NCBI GenBank assembly: GCA_031772625.1
Contig: CM062815.1
Location: forward strand, 916,948,979-917,012,978
Direction: 5' to 3'
DNA from: Pinus tabuliformis
Taxonomy: Eukaryota; Streptophyta; Pinopsida; Pinales; Pinaceae
Length of the DNA: 64,000 nt
The translations under genes were made by a program, and so were the position numbers. Of this stretch, positions 9,855-21,557 are shown in pieces (within the stretch, counting starts at the first letter, position 1; each line of letters opens with the position of its first letter). Below the pieces are notes generated by a model. It was given only the letters and a program-made list of their open reading frames with translations, ran no database searches and was not told where the DNA came from.

Positions 9855-11345
9855 AACGAAAGGGACTGCCATGGAGTTCTAGGTAGAGGGTGTGCCAAAC
9901 GTTTCGCAAAACCGCAGAATACTTTTTAAGGTACGGGCGGTCAATCTTCCCGAATGCTGTGTTCAGTGCATTGCGATCAGTAGGGCGGCCAACATGGCTT
10001 CCTATGGATAAAGGTTTCATTCCTATAGGGGTCTCCCAATATATACTCGACGGTGCGTGGGAGCACAATCCGTACTGGCACTTATCGTCTCTCAGGAGGA
10101 ATCACCCAACCATCAGTGAGGCGACCAGTGACCAGGTTTTACAACGTCGGAACACGTCTCTAGCCTAGACCTCTATGTTGTGCGTTAAGTTACAAAGCGT
10201 TGTTAAGTTCATTCAATTTATTTTAGGTTGATCTTTCTTAGAAGTTTTCCTTTTTGGATCACCACGAGATGTATGATACAATTCCTAAATGTAGTCTAAA
10301 GATGATAAGCAAGCTTTTATATCTTTTCAACAATGAAAATCCTAGCTATAAGGGGAAGAGAAAGACACAATCTTTTCTCAAAGAGCATAGAGCACACTGT
10401 AAATGCACTTTTTCCTAAATCAACATACAAACTGTCAAGATGCAAATGCACATATGCATGTATTTGTTTTCACTTTCTTAATATTGATGCCTAAAAAGAA
10501 AGCAGTTGTACAAATTTGAATTCGATTTCAAGTGAAAAACACAAACAAGTTCCTTTTTCGAAATCAAAAAGACGATTACGACACTTTATGATTTACTTGT
10601 TTTGACACTTATAAATTCATAAATTCAAACCAAACGACAAAAGTAAAAGCTTAATCAACTGTGAACAGCAAACAAACTCACTCCTAAGATCAAAACGACA
10701 CTTACGACAGGTCTAGATCTAAGGGCGACAGTATGACTAGTTTACTTTTGTAATGGGAAACTGCAAATGATGTAACAAATACACAAAAAAAAATACAGTT
10801 TCTTTATACAACTGAGGCGGAATTGAGGCAAAGAAAAGTGGTTTCAGATAGGTACAGACACTGATAACAGGCTGCAAAAAACAGAGATAAAACTGAGCAA
10901 AAGGAAGCAGGGAACCACAACTACACAAGGCAAGGGCTGATCAGCGCACTCTCAGCACAGAGAAACTAAACTTCAGTGCAGGTAGCCTTCTCGGGACCTG
11001 CGTTGAAATGCTGAACCTCTTCACAGAGTCTGCGCTGAAGCAGAAACGAGAGTTGTTTCTGGGTTCTGGGTCACGGTTTGTAGTTTAATCTACAGTTTTT
11101 GGCCGGATAAAAGCTATCAATTAGGTACAATTAGAGGGATGATTTAAAGGAGGACTAAGATATATCACAAAGGGCTGTTAGAGAACTTGTGGATCAGCTG
11201 TTCAGATCATAAACAGGCCCAGCGAATGCACTAGAGTAGCAGATCTCTACTTTGCATTTGTAAATGGCAAATGCAGTTCGATTCGGCACTCTTGAGTTTA
11301 TGAGATGAACAACAATAGAAACACAAATAAACTAACAAGATACGG
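9855..11345 (-). other. Element A1 leader (5' UTR)
   Basis: About 1.5 kb between the primer site and the hairpin/ORF region, with no supported gene. The part at about 9890-10170 shares short islands with B's leader (14335-14700), including CTAGGCTAGAGACGTGTTC on the sense strand and a TGAACACA-CATTCGGG word. Conserved leaders commonly hold packaging and dimerisation signals in LTR elements; that role is inferred here. Confidence 0.6.
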
Positions 11346-11363
11346 TCCCCAGTGGAGTCGCCA
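11346..11363 (-). other. Element A1 primer-binding site (tRNA-Arg type)
   Basis: Reverse strand reads TGGCGACTCCACTGGGGA, six bases from the 5' LTR edge. From memory this is the primer-site type reported for Ogre/Tat-like elements, assigned there to tRNA-Arg. The identical 18-mer occurs in A2, and a diverged version in B. Confidence 0.82.
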
Positions 11364-11369
11364 ATTTTT

Positions 11370-12411
11370 TGTTGGGAAAAGTATCCAATTCGGAATGCCC
11401 CTATCCCACTCTAAGGTGTGATAGTGCCTTAGTAACAAACAAGGAAAACTGTCTGAGTATTCTTCTTTATGAAATGTAAATAGAGAAGAAGGATGTAACT
11501 AACCGGTGTCTTCCGCTAGTTTGTCGATCCAATCATTCTCTCTTTTGTTCGCTTCCCGCTGCTTGCTCCTTCACTGGTCCAGCTTCACCAAGTTCCTGCA
11601 AGATCACAAGAGAGGAAAACTACACAAAAGACATAGATTTACATTCATAACTAGTTTAGGATCAGATATAAACTAAATATGCAAACATAACAAAGCATCA
11701 TTGATATACAAGCATATAGGAGAAACTCAAATAGTTTTATTGATATGATAAGAAAGTCCAAGAGGAGATACAACCAAGTGAGTCCCGATCCAACATCTAC
11801 CTCCCAGCAAAGGAATCCCTTCCTCTCCTCCAACAAAGCATAAATCACCCGATGTACTAATCTCAATCTCAAACCAACAACAATTCTCTGCAAAGTACAA
11901 AATTCCAGCCTCCTGAACCTCTGGGTGAGAGATCCATATATAGATGTAAGCAGAGAGGATGAGTCAGCTTATGTTTTGACTTGTGGCTTCTCTCTGTCAG
12001 TTCTTTCTTCCACTTGGAGGTTGAGAGCCTCTTACTCATCACTGGTCGAATTCATTGAGGCAAGTGTCATTGGAGAAGATTCTGGAAGCTTCCATGGTCT
12101 TTCCACCTCGTTGAATGAGCTTGCCATTTGTCATTTCCCGCTCAGCGCACCCTGGTAGTGCTTTTAGGTGCGTTGCAATGCACCCAACTAGTGTACTGGG
12201 GTGCACTGCAACACAGGCAGCTAGAAGAGCTTCTGAATTGATCCTGAATTGACTGTTTCTGAGTGTTTTTTGGTGGAGAACTTCTAGGAGAAGCTGTCAT
12301 TGGTTGACCTTGTTCCTTTAGGGGAAGGAACAACTCTTTTAGGGACTTTGGATCCCTTGGATTATGGACATTTCATGCTCAATGCTGTAAGGCACAAAAG
12401 TGTCTATAACA
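11370..12411 (-). repeat. Element A1 5' LTR
   Basis: 1042 bp, TG...CA, paired with 4531-5572. Next to the primer site, so it is the promoter-bearing 5' LTR of a minus-strand element. The palindrome of the partner LTR is mutated here at one base. Confidence 0.93.
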
Positions 12412-13418
12412 ATCATCCAAATCAATGTTTTGGGTCTCATCAAACCATAATTTTAGTTGCTACATGCCCTAAACAAGTCAACCTTTTGAATGCCTCCTTC
12501 CCAGATAGTTTCATTACCTGAAGACATCCTGAAATGACCTCTAGAGGGACCAACGTAGTTAGGCCCATGAAAGAGTGCGTTGTAGAGCAGTTGAGTCCAT
12601 GCCAAGATGCTCTACAGAGCACTTAGGCCCTCTTTGACCTGCGCTAGGCGAGTTTGAGTGAAACTCACATAGGGTTTGGGGAGTATTATTATCTTATGGA
12701 GCCTTATAGATGATTCCCACACTTATCAACTCCTATGAGCTCAAAAATGGATGAGGAATGAGTTAAGATACATCCTATCCTCTCATCACTTCCTCCATGG
12801 AACTAATTCTAAGTTTGGAAGGCCATTCGATACCCTCATTGATGACAAAAACTCCTCGATCTTCCTATAAATTGAGCACTCATCTAAGTGATCAAGGGGT
12901 TGGACTTTGATGAATTGTAAAGAGATAATGTTAGTTTGAGATTTGAGAGTATTGTAAGTGTCGTTATGCTGCTGGAATGTCATGTTTATTATTTGATGTG
13001 GATGGAACCAAAGCTGGAAGAGTGAATTTGAATCAAGCTTCATGGTTGTAATTCTTCCTTCTATTCAATAAAGTATTTACACCTTTTTGCATATGATTAT
13101 CTTGATATATGAATGATTATATGTGTGGATGTATTTGCTTCCGTTTACTTGTAATCAATAGATCTTTTTCTTTTATTGGTTCTTTGTCTTCTATTGATGT
13201 TTATAAGTACTTCTCAAGCGTGTTAAGTACGGGAAGGAGCAACAGGATCGATACAAAGGAGATAAGAGGAAAGAGAAAGTACAAGTATGTTTTCTCACTC
13301 TCTTTTTCTTATCTATTGTTTATATAAAAAGGTTAAATTGCTTTAAACTATTGTTCTAGATATGGCTACTTATCTAGGGAATTAGTATTTATTCGTAGAT
13401 ACCAAATTCCTAATAACA
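12412..13418 (+). repeat. Element B 5' LTR, remainder
   Basis: This continues the LTR begun at 4492, aligns with 26941-27939 and ends TAATAACA. The two copies differ at many positions, so the insertion is old. The first bases (ATCAT) are the right copy of A1's target duplication. Confidence 0.9.
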
Positions 13419-13421
13419 AAT

Positions 13422-13439
13422 TGATGAGTCCACTAGGGA
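13422..13439 (+). other. Element B primer-binding site
   Basis: TGATGAGTCCACTAGGGA matches the A1/A2 primer site TGGCGACTCCACTGGGGA at 14 of 18 positions, three bases after the LTR end. Three of the four mismatches are transitions. It fixes B's plus orientation. Confidence 0.78.
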
Positions 13440-14798
13440 ACAATCCTCATTCCAAGTAGCTTATCACATCCTAGGACACTCTAGCAGCCCTTACTTCCTT
13501 TGATTGATTGTATTTCAGCCTTGTTGAAGTGAATTTTGGTAAAAAAACTGTGTTTATTTGCCTCTTGAAATGCCTTACTGTCACCAACGTAGGCTTGTGA
13601 GGGACATGGTGCGCTACAAAGCACCCTTGGCTTAGGGATAGTGCTTTGAAGCACACTGTCTCCCATTCAGGGTTGCGCCGATCCTACTTGGATCAGTTTT
13701 CCACCTTTGGATAAGGTTTTTTACCAAATTTCTTCTATTTAATTGCTTGTTGAATGAGCAATGAGTTTTATATTTTTGAAATCATGATTGTATTTCCTTT
13801 GCTAACCCTACTTTGACTTGATTGATTAATGTTTCTTAAATGATTTCTTTTTCATTATCGATTCATCATCAATGTTAGATTATAGTCGATTAATCTTTGT
13901 TCGAAAGAAAGTGTCATAAAACTCTTCTTTTCCTTTGAAACTGAAATGTCATAAAGTATTCTTTCTTGTAAGAAGATTGATTGATTGTATGTGCATTAGT
14001 TTCCTTTTTGTTCATCATAACATTAAGGGAGTTGAAAATAAAAACTTGCATTGTGCATTGAAAATTTTTGCATGTGCTCATTGGAATAGTTTAGGGAAAT
14101 TGCATTAGATTGTTCTCTTTTCTCTTTGATCGAAGGAAATTTGATTGCTCTATCCCTATTAGCTAAGATTTTCATTGTTAAATTGAATGGAAAGAATGCT
14201 TATCATATTAATTGCATTCTAGGAATTGAAAATACGTCACATGGTGAATCCTGAAAGGCAAATTCTTAAGTAAGATCAACTTAAAATTAACATCAATTTA
14301 CCTAATGGAGCATTGTCACCTAATGAATAACATTTAGAGGTTCTAGGCTAGAGACGTGTTCTAGTGTCGTAAAACATAGTAGTTGTTGCTAACTTGTCTG
14401 CAATACATCCCGAGTGTGATATCTCATTCCACATACGTGAGTATATCGTAGCTCATCCATGTACCTTCGGGTATATAGGGCAGTGTTACAGTACATAAAG
14501 TATATGGGAATGCTCTCACTGTGTGGTTTTGCATTAAACAATGCTAATACGGATTGGGCCTCCATGTACTTTCGGGTATATATTGGAGGAAAACACTTGG
14601 TTTCTATCCAACCTTAGGTAACTGAGTTGACCGCCTTGTACACTTTCATACAATGAACACACCATTCGGGGAGATTGCCTGCCCATACTTCTTGGTTCGC
14701 CAGGAGGTATTCTGCAGTTGACAGTTGCTTGGTAAACCTTTTGCCTATCTTACCCATTTTTATTTATTTATTTTTTGTAATAAGATTAATTAGCAATC
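13440..14798 (+). other. Element B leader (5' UTR)
   Basis: A 1.36-kb non-coding leader. The part at 14335-14720 contains islands shared with the A1/A2 leaders (CTAGGCTAGAGACGTGTTC, a TACGGATTG word, GGGTATATATTGG and a CATTCGGG word). No upstream ORF could be supported. Confidence 0.65.
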
Positions 14799-17700
14799 GT
14801 GGAGGAAAATCAACCCTTACCCCGTCGTTCATGGAGAGCAGCAAGTAAACCGCCTTTACCCCCCGAAGCTACACCTATTTGGTCAAAGAGGTCTCATTTG
14901 ACTGGACCCAGTACTTCACAAGCACCTGGTTCTTGATGTGAATTACCAGAAACACCTATACCGGTAAGTACTATGACCCCAGTTACTCCTACGGTTACTG
15001 GTACATTTATTATTAAAGTGGAATCTCCACAATTACCTGAGGAAACTAGAACTGAATCTAGTGAAACAATAACCCAAGTTATTCAACAACAAGTTGATTC
15101 TCAATATGAAGTTGTTCAACAAGAAATTACTTCCGAACCTGAATCTGTTCAACCAGAGCTAGATCTTGAACCTATCACTGTTTAATCAGATGTTACTTTT
15201 GAGCCAAAAGTTGTTCACGAAGCCCAACCTGAACCTATTCTTTTACTAGAACATTTGGATCTTCGGGTGGAACAATTAGAAGTTGTTACCTTGCCAGAAG
15301 AAGATCGACTGATAGATCCTTAGACATCCATAATTGTTGAGACCTCCTCTTTACCTTAGAAACTACCAGAAATCTATTATGGACCAGACGATGAAGTTCT
15401 TCCACCTGGTTTGATTTCAATAGAAGAGGAACCTAAAGTAGAATCACCCAGAACTCCATTCCATTTTGGAACTAGATTGCATATGCATCCTTATATTCCT
15501 GATTTTACTGCTCCTTTTGATCTTGATTACTTTCAGACACTTGTTGATTAGTTAGGAAACTTATTTGGACATTTGACTATGGCAGTGTCAACATCCTAAA
15601 CTATACCATCTATTACGACTACGGAAAAATCTTCTGTCACAACCTCTTCGACGTTTGCTATGACACATGAGTCACATTTGTATGGTGTTCTATCCATCCC
15701 ATAGAGTTACCAATATTTATTACGAACCCGCTGAGGTGTTGCTTCTAGCCCTTGGTCTTCACCAATGTCATCTACTGGAATTTTATCTGGTTCCTCATTT
15801 ACAGGTACCGAACAACTAGACCCATCAAGTTCATATCAAGCTGGTTCATTTGGTTACCATCCTCTGTATCCTCTTAACACTGGACTACCCCCATATAGAG
15901 AACAATATGCATATTCTCCTTATCCTCCTTATTCTAGGTGGCGACCATATGTCGGTATGCCTTCATCTTTAGGTCAGCTTGGAATGATTGTCTGTTAGTG
16001 GTAGCCAACCATGCTTGTTCAACCTAGGCTTGTGTATCCATCACAACCTATGCAAGCTATGTCATCCATACCTACAACACTTGTTGTTACAACTATGCCG
16101 CAGTCAAAAAATCAAATTGTTTTATTGCAACCTATGAAAGCTGGCCCTTCTACCTCAGACCTCCAAGTTTCAGGTATACAGATCCAGGCTTCTCACGTGG
16201 GCTTACAACAACCACTTGTGTTTGGAGCCCAACAACTTCAAGCTAGTTTACCTTTTACTAGAATGACACAAACTTACCCTGGTTTAACATATTCACAACC
16301 TGGTCAACCTTACATTGGTGGACAACAACAACCATTAAATCATCAACTATTGTACCAACAACAACAACAATTGATTTGACAGCCTTGGTAGCCCCAATAT
16401 CAACAATAACAACTCCATCAATACCAACCTAAACATGGACTTGGACAATAATATTATGCTAGGTTTGGTCAACAACAAGTTTATCCAGGCCCTAGTCAAC
16501 AAGCCTATGCTGGGTTTTGACAACAACAAGTTTACCCTAGTGTAGAACAGCAACAACCTTACACATAGATTTTCTCAAAAAACTTACCCATATCAAGGTT
16601 ACTAGCAGTAGATGCCTTATGCTAGTATGCAAAGGCCCATTTCCCAGGCAATTCCATCTTACCCTGGATATGCTCAACCTGACCTTAATAGACAGTTTCC
16701 TTTCCTTGGGACACTTGAGTTACCAGATCTAAATTGGTGCACCAATGACCTAATTCTTTATGCACCTTGGTGGCTGGTGATTCCTCATAAGTTACCTTCC
16801 GATATTCTAAAATTGAATGGAAATCCTGGAGAAGACTCATCTAACCACATCATGATTTTTCATTTATGGTGTTCATCAAACTCCTTGAATGATGATTCTG
16901 TTAGACTTCATCTTTTCCAAATAATTCTTATTGGTCCGGCTATGAAGTGGTACATTGAGTTGCCACAAGCTTCTTTCAATAACTTCACTACTTTAGCTAC
17001 CATGTTTTTAACCCACTTCTAGTTACCCATACTATATGAGACTGGAACGAAACTATTAAACAACTTTAAACAGACTACTGCTACTCATATCTTTGATCAT
17101 ATTCATGAGCGGTGTCATCATTGTTGAATGGTTAAAAATTTTGTTCCTAATCAGCTTCTGGTTGAGTGGTTTATAAAATCCTTGTTTCCATCTATCACTG
17201 AGAATGTGGGGAAAGGTGGAGTTGTCACAAAAGAGCAAGTAATCGCTCGTGCCCAATATTTGGATTTGATTGATATACAGTTCGACATGCTTTATGACAA
17301 GATCCTGAATGCACCCCAACCAGCTTTCACTATTCCTCCTCCACCGTCGAGTAAGGACTCTCATGCTGATGACGGTGTGATTGGTTCTTCGAGCACACAA
17401 TCAGTAGGTATACCATCTGGTCAAACACTTGCCATTTCCAATCAAACTACAAATGCACCTGATAACACTCTTACTTCCAAAATCAATGCCATGTCATCTG
17501 ACAAGGGCAAGAATGAAAAGCAACTAGGAGGTAAGAAAAAGGGGAAAAACAAGAAGAAACAAAATAACTCCCCTCAAGAGAAATCATCTAATTCCTCTTC
17601 TTCGGCTAGGAAACCTCGTTACTCGTGTTTGATCTGTAATGATGAGGATTTTACTCAAGATGGTCCACACCGCTCCAGAGTCTCCAAACTTCTAAATACT

Positions 17701-17868
17701 TCTAATACATTTGTGGTATTGACTAATCCTTTTCCAAAACCGAAGACAAATATGGTTTCTACAGACCAAGCTTCCACTTCCCAAGTGCTTATGCTATCTG
17801 CCTCTAAGCATCAAGATGATGTTTTGGTGTCAACACAAAATAAAGATTATGGAAATCAACTGTCGTGA
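14799..17868 (+). pseudogene. Element B gag polyprotein, broken
   Basis: The frame starts at GTG (14799), which looks like a mutated ATG before EENQPLPRRS. A Pro/Glu/Gln-rich N-terminal third follows, then a Gln-rich run near 16340-16550. The capsid-like retrotrans-gag domain (about 16660-17310) has LPSDILKLNG, HLWCSSNSLNDDS and EQVIARAQYLDL. A Lys-rich basic stretch (17520-17580) and a decayed zinc knuckle (CLICNDEDF near 17630) complete it. About a dozen in-frame stops, many of them TAG where CAG or TGG is likely, plus occasional frame changes, make it a pseudogene. Gag would form the virus-like particle. Confidence 0.85.
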
Positions 17869-18570
17869 TCGAATAACTAGGCTGATCGACCTAACCCTTC
17901 GACTACAACTTCAAATAATCTTATTCCACCTCCTATTGCACCAGAATTAAGAATAAAACCACCTAAGGAAGTTGTACACAAATCGACATTTAACCCTCGA
18001 GCTCGAGCTGCACAGAACTATAACATAGTAGAAGATTTGGCTTAGTCACCTTCTCCTATGTCTACGCTTGAGGTCCTACAAAACTGTCCCTCCCAAAAGC
18101 AGGCTTTGTTATCAGCAATTGGTGGAATCGATCCAACTGATTCCAATCTTGTGTTTTTCAACCATGCGGATTATACACCACAGTTACCAGCACAATTAGA
18201 ATTTTTGATTCAATTAAATGCCTTAAATAAACTTGTTCATCGAACCATTATTAACAAGGGGGAATCTACTTGTATAATGCCTATGGGTTGCTAGAAAACA
18301 CTTCATTCACCGCCGTTGTCATGTTCACAAACAACATTAAAAGCTTTTAACGGTCGCACATGTACGCCTTGTGGAATATTGAGTAATCTGTAAATTGAAC
18401 TAGGAGGAAAAACGGTAAGACCCTTTGACTACAACATTTTTCTAGGAAGACCGTGGGTTTATGCCATGGCTGTTGTGGTTTCAACATACTTCCATATGAT
18501 CGTGTTTCCTCATAAAGGTGGAATCAAAATTATCGACCAACTCATGTTCTTCACCTCTAGTTCATAGGTT
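17869..18570 (+). pseudogene. Element B aspartic protease
   Basis: A linker (NPRARAAQNYN near 17995) leads to a retropepsin. The active-site segment reads TIINKGESTCIM (near 18248), where related Tat proteases have D-E-G-A-S, so the catalytic Asp is replaced by Asn. The second motif is NIFLGRPWVYAMA near 18440. There are stops at 18292-18294 and later. This is the same protease type as in elements A1 and A2 (shared FLGR/LLGR...Y.M and FPHKG/FPHEG motifs), which links the two families. Confidence 0.82.
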
Positions 18571-20060
18571 ATTGGAAGCATTCCATTGGTACACGGACCC
18601 CCACTATCTCTCCAAATCATTGGTGTAGGTCTCTTTAAAGAATCTTCCCTAATGGGTACCTTTTCACTACCACCACCATCAAATTTGGCAGAAGTGGCAA
18701 AAGTGGAGACTTGCAACATGATATCTTCCACTTCATCTAACTTAAGGAATATTACCAATAGTTTTGAAGTTGATAGTAATTCTGAAATCATGCCGCTAAG
18801 CCCTACTGAGCTAGCATAGAAATTAATCTTTTTAGCTTGCGTGGAAAACCCAAATCCATTTTCATCAATTGTATGGGTAGATTGTTCATTAGAATTTGGT
18901 ACTTGTTATGATCCTTTTTTACGTATATTTTCTACTGATGAAGGAATCATCCAATCAATGATGATGGAAGGAGAACCATGGGAGGATTATCATCATCATT
19001 CCCATCTTCTAGATCACATTGAAGGTTATTCAAATGAACTTAATCATCCTTCAGTTGTCGATTTCCTTTTGAATTATGTTTTCATAGATACAGTATATTC
19101 TGAGCGAAACTTGTCAAATATTGAAGAAACCATTTCTGCAAATATTTCTACCAAACCTAACATTGTAGAAAACATTCATGTTGGCAAATATTGTTCTTGA
19201 TCATAACTTGATATTTACCATGCACTTTTTCATGAATTTCGAGATATATTTGCATGGTCATACAAGGAGATGCCAGGTATAGACTTTAGTATAGTTGAAC
19301 ATGAAATCAAAATGTATCCTGATGTCAAACCAGTACGACAACGCCTCCGACCTGTTCATCCAAAGAAGGCTGCTTCCATTAAGGTAGAAGTTGAAAAACT
19401 TTTGCATGTTGGTTTCATTTACCTTGTTCCCCTTACCGACTGGGTTTCCAATATTGTTCCTGTCATGAAGAAACAAGGGACAATACGAGTGTGTGTTAAT
19501 TATAGGGATGTAAATCAGGCTTGTCCAAAATACAATTATCCCACTCCCTTTATCGACCAGATTATTGATGAATGTGCCGGATGCGAAATATTCTCGTTTA
19601 TGGATGGTTTTTCCGGCTACAATCAAATCAATATCTGCCCACAGGACCAATCTAAAACTACTTTTATTTGTCCATGGGGCACATTCGCTTATTAGAAACT
19701 CCCATTTGGTTTGAAGAATGTAGGGGCCACATTTCAGAGGGAAATGAATTATGCCTTCCATGACATCAAACATATTGTTCAACCATACCTTGATGATTTA
19801 CTTGCTCATTCACGAAAGCAGTCCAATCACCCGAAACATTAAGAGATATATTGTTATGGTGCCGACACTACAAAATATGACTCAATCCACACAAATGTGT
19901 GTTTTGTGTTGGTTCTGGTTGTTTTCTTGGATTCATAGTGTCTAAGGAGGGAATTTGACTTGATCCATTCAAGGTTCAGGAAATCCTTTATTTTCCTCCA
20001 CCTTCAAATCTACTTCAGTTACAAAGACTCCAAGGGAAGGCTAACTTTCCAAGGAGGTTC
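18571..20060 (+). pseudogene. Element B reverse transcriptase with upstream linker
   Basis: A poorly conserved linker (18571-19211) leads to the RT: a FRDIFAWSY-EMPG start (19237-19275), PVRQRLRPVHP, VCVNYRDVNQACPK, FMDGFSGYNQI, KLPFGLKNVGATF, and the catalytic YLDDLLAHS near 19790. The frame then shifts near 19840. The thumb and connection are recognisable in other frames (DPFKVQE-like and PPPSNLLQLQ segments near 19960-20020). Stops at 19693 and elsewhere. The YLDD box and Tat-type order support the lineage call. Confidence 0.85.
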
Positions 20061-20661
20061 ATTCCCAATTATGTTGAAATGGCTAAAGTATTTACACGTC
20101 TATTGAAAATGGGGATACCCTTCCATTGGGATCAGGTTGCGCAAGCTTCCTTTGATGCTCTTAAAGATACCTTGATTAGAGCCTCATTAATGTATTCCCC
20201 AAATTATCAAAACAACTACTTCCTGTATCTCTCCATTACAGATACAACCATTGGAATGGTTTTAGTCCAAGAGCAAGATGGGATTGAACATCCTATATAT
20301 TATTTGAGCTGAAATCTCAATGATATAGAAAGTAAGTATTCTTATGTCGAGAATCTAGCTTTGACAGCTATTCAAGCTGTATAGAGATTTCCTCACTATA
20401 TCCTACTCCAAAAGACCGTTTTCATTTCGGATTGCAACCTTATGACATATATTTTGTCACGTCAATTAATGAGGGGAAATTACTTAAAATGGATAGCCAT
20501 TTTGTAGGAGTTTGATATGGAATTCATCAAGTCTGAATCAAAGAAATCTCTAGTTTTCCCCAAGCTACTTTGTGACCTTCCCTCGACTTCTATCGATTCA
20601 ACATCAGAACCATCAATTATAGATGAGTCTTTGTTTCTGATTTTATCATCTGACACATGGT
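20061..20661 (+). pseudogene. Element B RNase H (gypsy type)
   Basis: This follows RT in pol. It opens with a FHWDQVAQASFDALKD segment near 20125, then SLMYSPNYQ, TDTTIGMVLVQEQDG and HPIYYLS, and later segments ending in SLVFPKLLCDLPST. It removes RNA from RNA-DNA hybrids during reverse transcription. In-frame stops occur near 20310 and 20382. The frame runs up to WYG, where a solo LTR is inserted, and resumes in integrase at 21558. Confidence 0.82.
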
Positions 20662-20666
20662 ATGGA
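20662..20666. repeat. Target-site duplication ATGGA (left, solo LTR)
   Basis: ATGGA precedes the solo LTR and is repeated exactly at 21553-21557. Removing one copy plus the insert restores the pol reading frame (WYG followed by DILIYLQ). Confidence 0.95.
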
Positions 20667-21552
20667 TGTTGGGCATGTAATCCCCCCCCAAGGCATGTTT
20701 TGGGGCTCAAAGCCCAAGTTTTGACCGAATCTTGTTGTAAAGCTCCACGAATTGCGAGCGCCGAGCTCGAAAGTATGATAGAGTCATAGGGTTGTCCGCC
20801 CTAATTTTGTAATGTAATGTCGACTGTATATACCTACCCATGGTCTATGGACCATGGGATTGTATAAATAGAGCGAGGCTCTAAGTAGAGGAAAAAAGGA
20901 AGAGGATTCGAAGTGATTGAGTCTCAAGTGGAAGTGTGTCTTTGGGTCGTAGAGTAGGAGAAGGCTCTGCAGTTGAGTGCAGAGAGGCCTAGTAGTTTGC
21001 AGCTGAGTGTGTGGACCCTTGCAGCTGAGTGCACAGGGTAGAGTCAAGTTTGTAACTGAGGAAGGAATTAGTAAAGAGAAGTTTTGTTATCATTTTGTGT
21101 ATCTATTCTTGGGTTCATGAATGATTGATATAATTTGAAAATGTACTATTTATTTACTGCGCGCACCTTTATGTATGGTTTACTTTGTTAAGTATACTTA
21201 AAGAAATAAAGTAGGTAAAACTAATTAACTAACATTGGAATACCAGTAAGGTCTTGGGTACTAATGTAGAGTGTGATGATCAGCCCTTGGGTAGGGCTAC
21301 GTGAAGATAGGATATCGGGTTGCGAAGTACGAGAAAGCGCACGAAGAAACTTGCACGTAGGGTCAAATCGCGAACCCATTGAACTCCTCATACATTTCCA
21401 GGGTGCAGAAACCTAGTTCTAGCACCCTTCCATGCTACTTTTGGTGAGACCTCAGTCTGCAGTCCATAGACTGTTACCGAAAGGGCTAGTAGTATCGGGA
21501 TTTATTTGGCTAACTTAACTCTGAACCTGGGTTAGGCCCCATTAAGCCAACA
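20667..21552 (+). mobile_element. Solo LTR inside element B pol
   Basis: 886 bp, TGTTGGGC...GCCAACA with 7-bp inverted ends apart from one G and a perfect ATGGA duplication. A TATAAATAG box at 20863-20871, preceded by a hairpin (CCCATGGTC/GACCATGGG, 20837-20845/20850-20858), indicates promoter orientation +. No internal coding region or second LTR: probably the product of LTR-LTR recombination of another, unidentified family. Confidence 0.92.
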
Positions 21553-21557
21553 ATGGA

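Larger units (their letters stand above)
4531..12411 (-). mobile_element. Element A1: pol-less LTR retrotransposon with hairpin array
   Basis: The element is 7881 bp with two 1042-bp LTRs that differ at about 22 positions (hand count, about 2%). The orientation is minus: primer site 11346-11363 beside the right LTR and polypurine tract beside the left LTR. Flanks are ATTAT and ATCAT, a 5-bp duplication with one mismatch. Inserted in B's 5' LTR. Inside is one ORF region (two zinc knuckles plus protease, 8083-9651). I find no capsid, RT, RNase H or integrase. Two hairpin clusters flank the ORF. Homologous over its whole length to A2 (47493-55331). Confidence 0.93.

Noticed and set aside
10737-10928. 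Hydrophobic 63-codon minus-strand frame as a membrane protein
   Set aside because: Lies in A1's leader, not open in A2 at the same place, and no start context or domain supports it.
19258-19782. 174-codon minus-strand open frame
   Set aside because: Lies opposite the well-matched RT of element B (YLDD on the plus strand); an antisense shadow.
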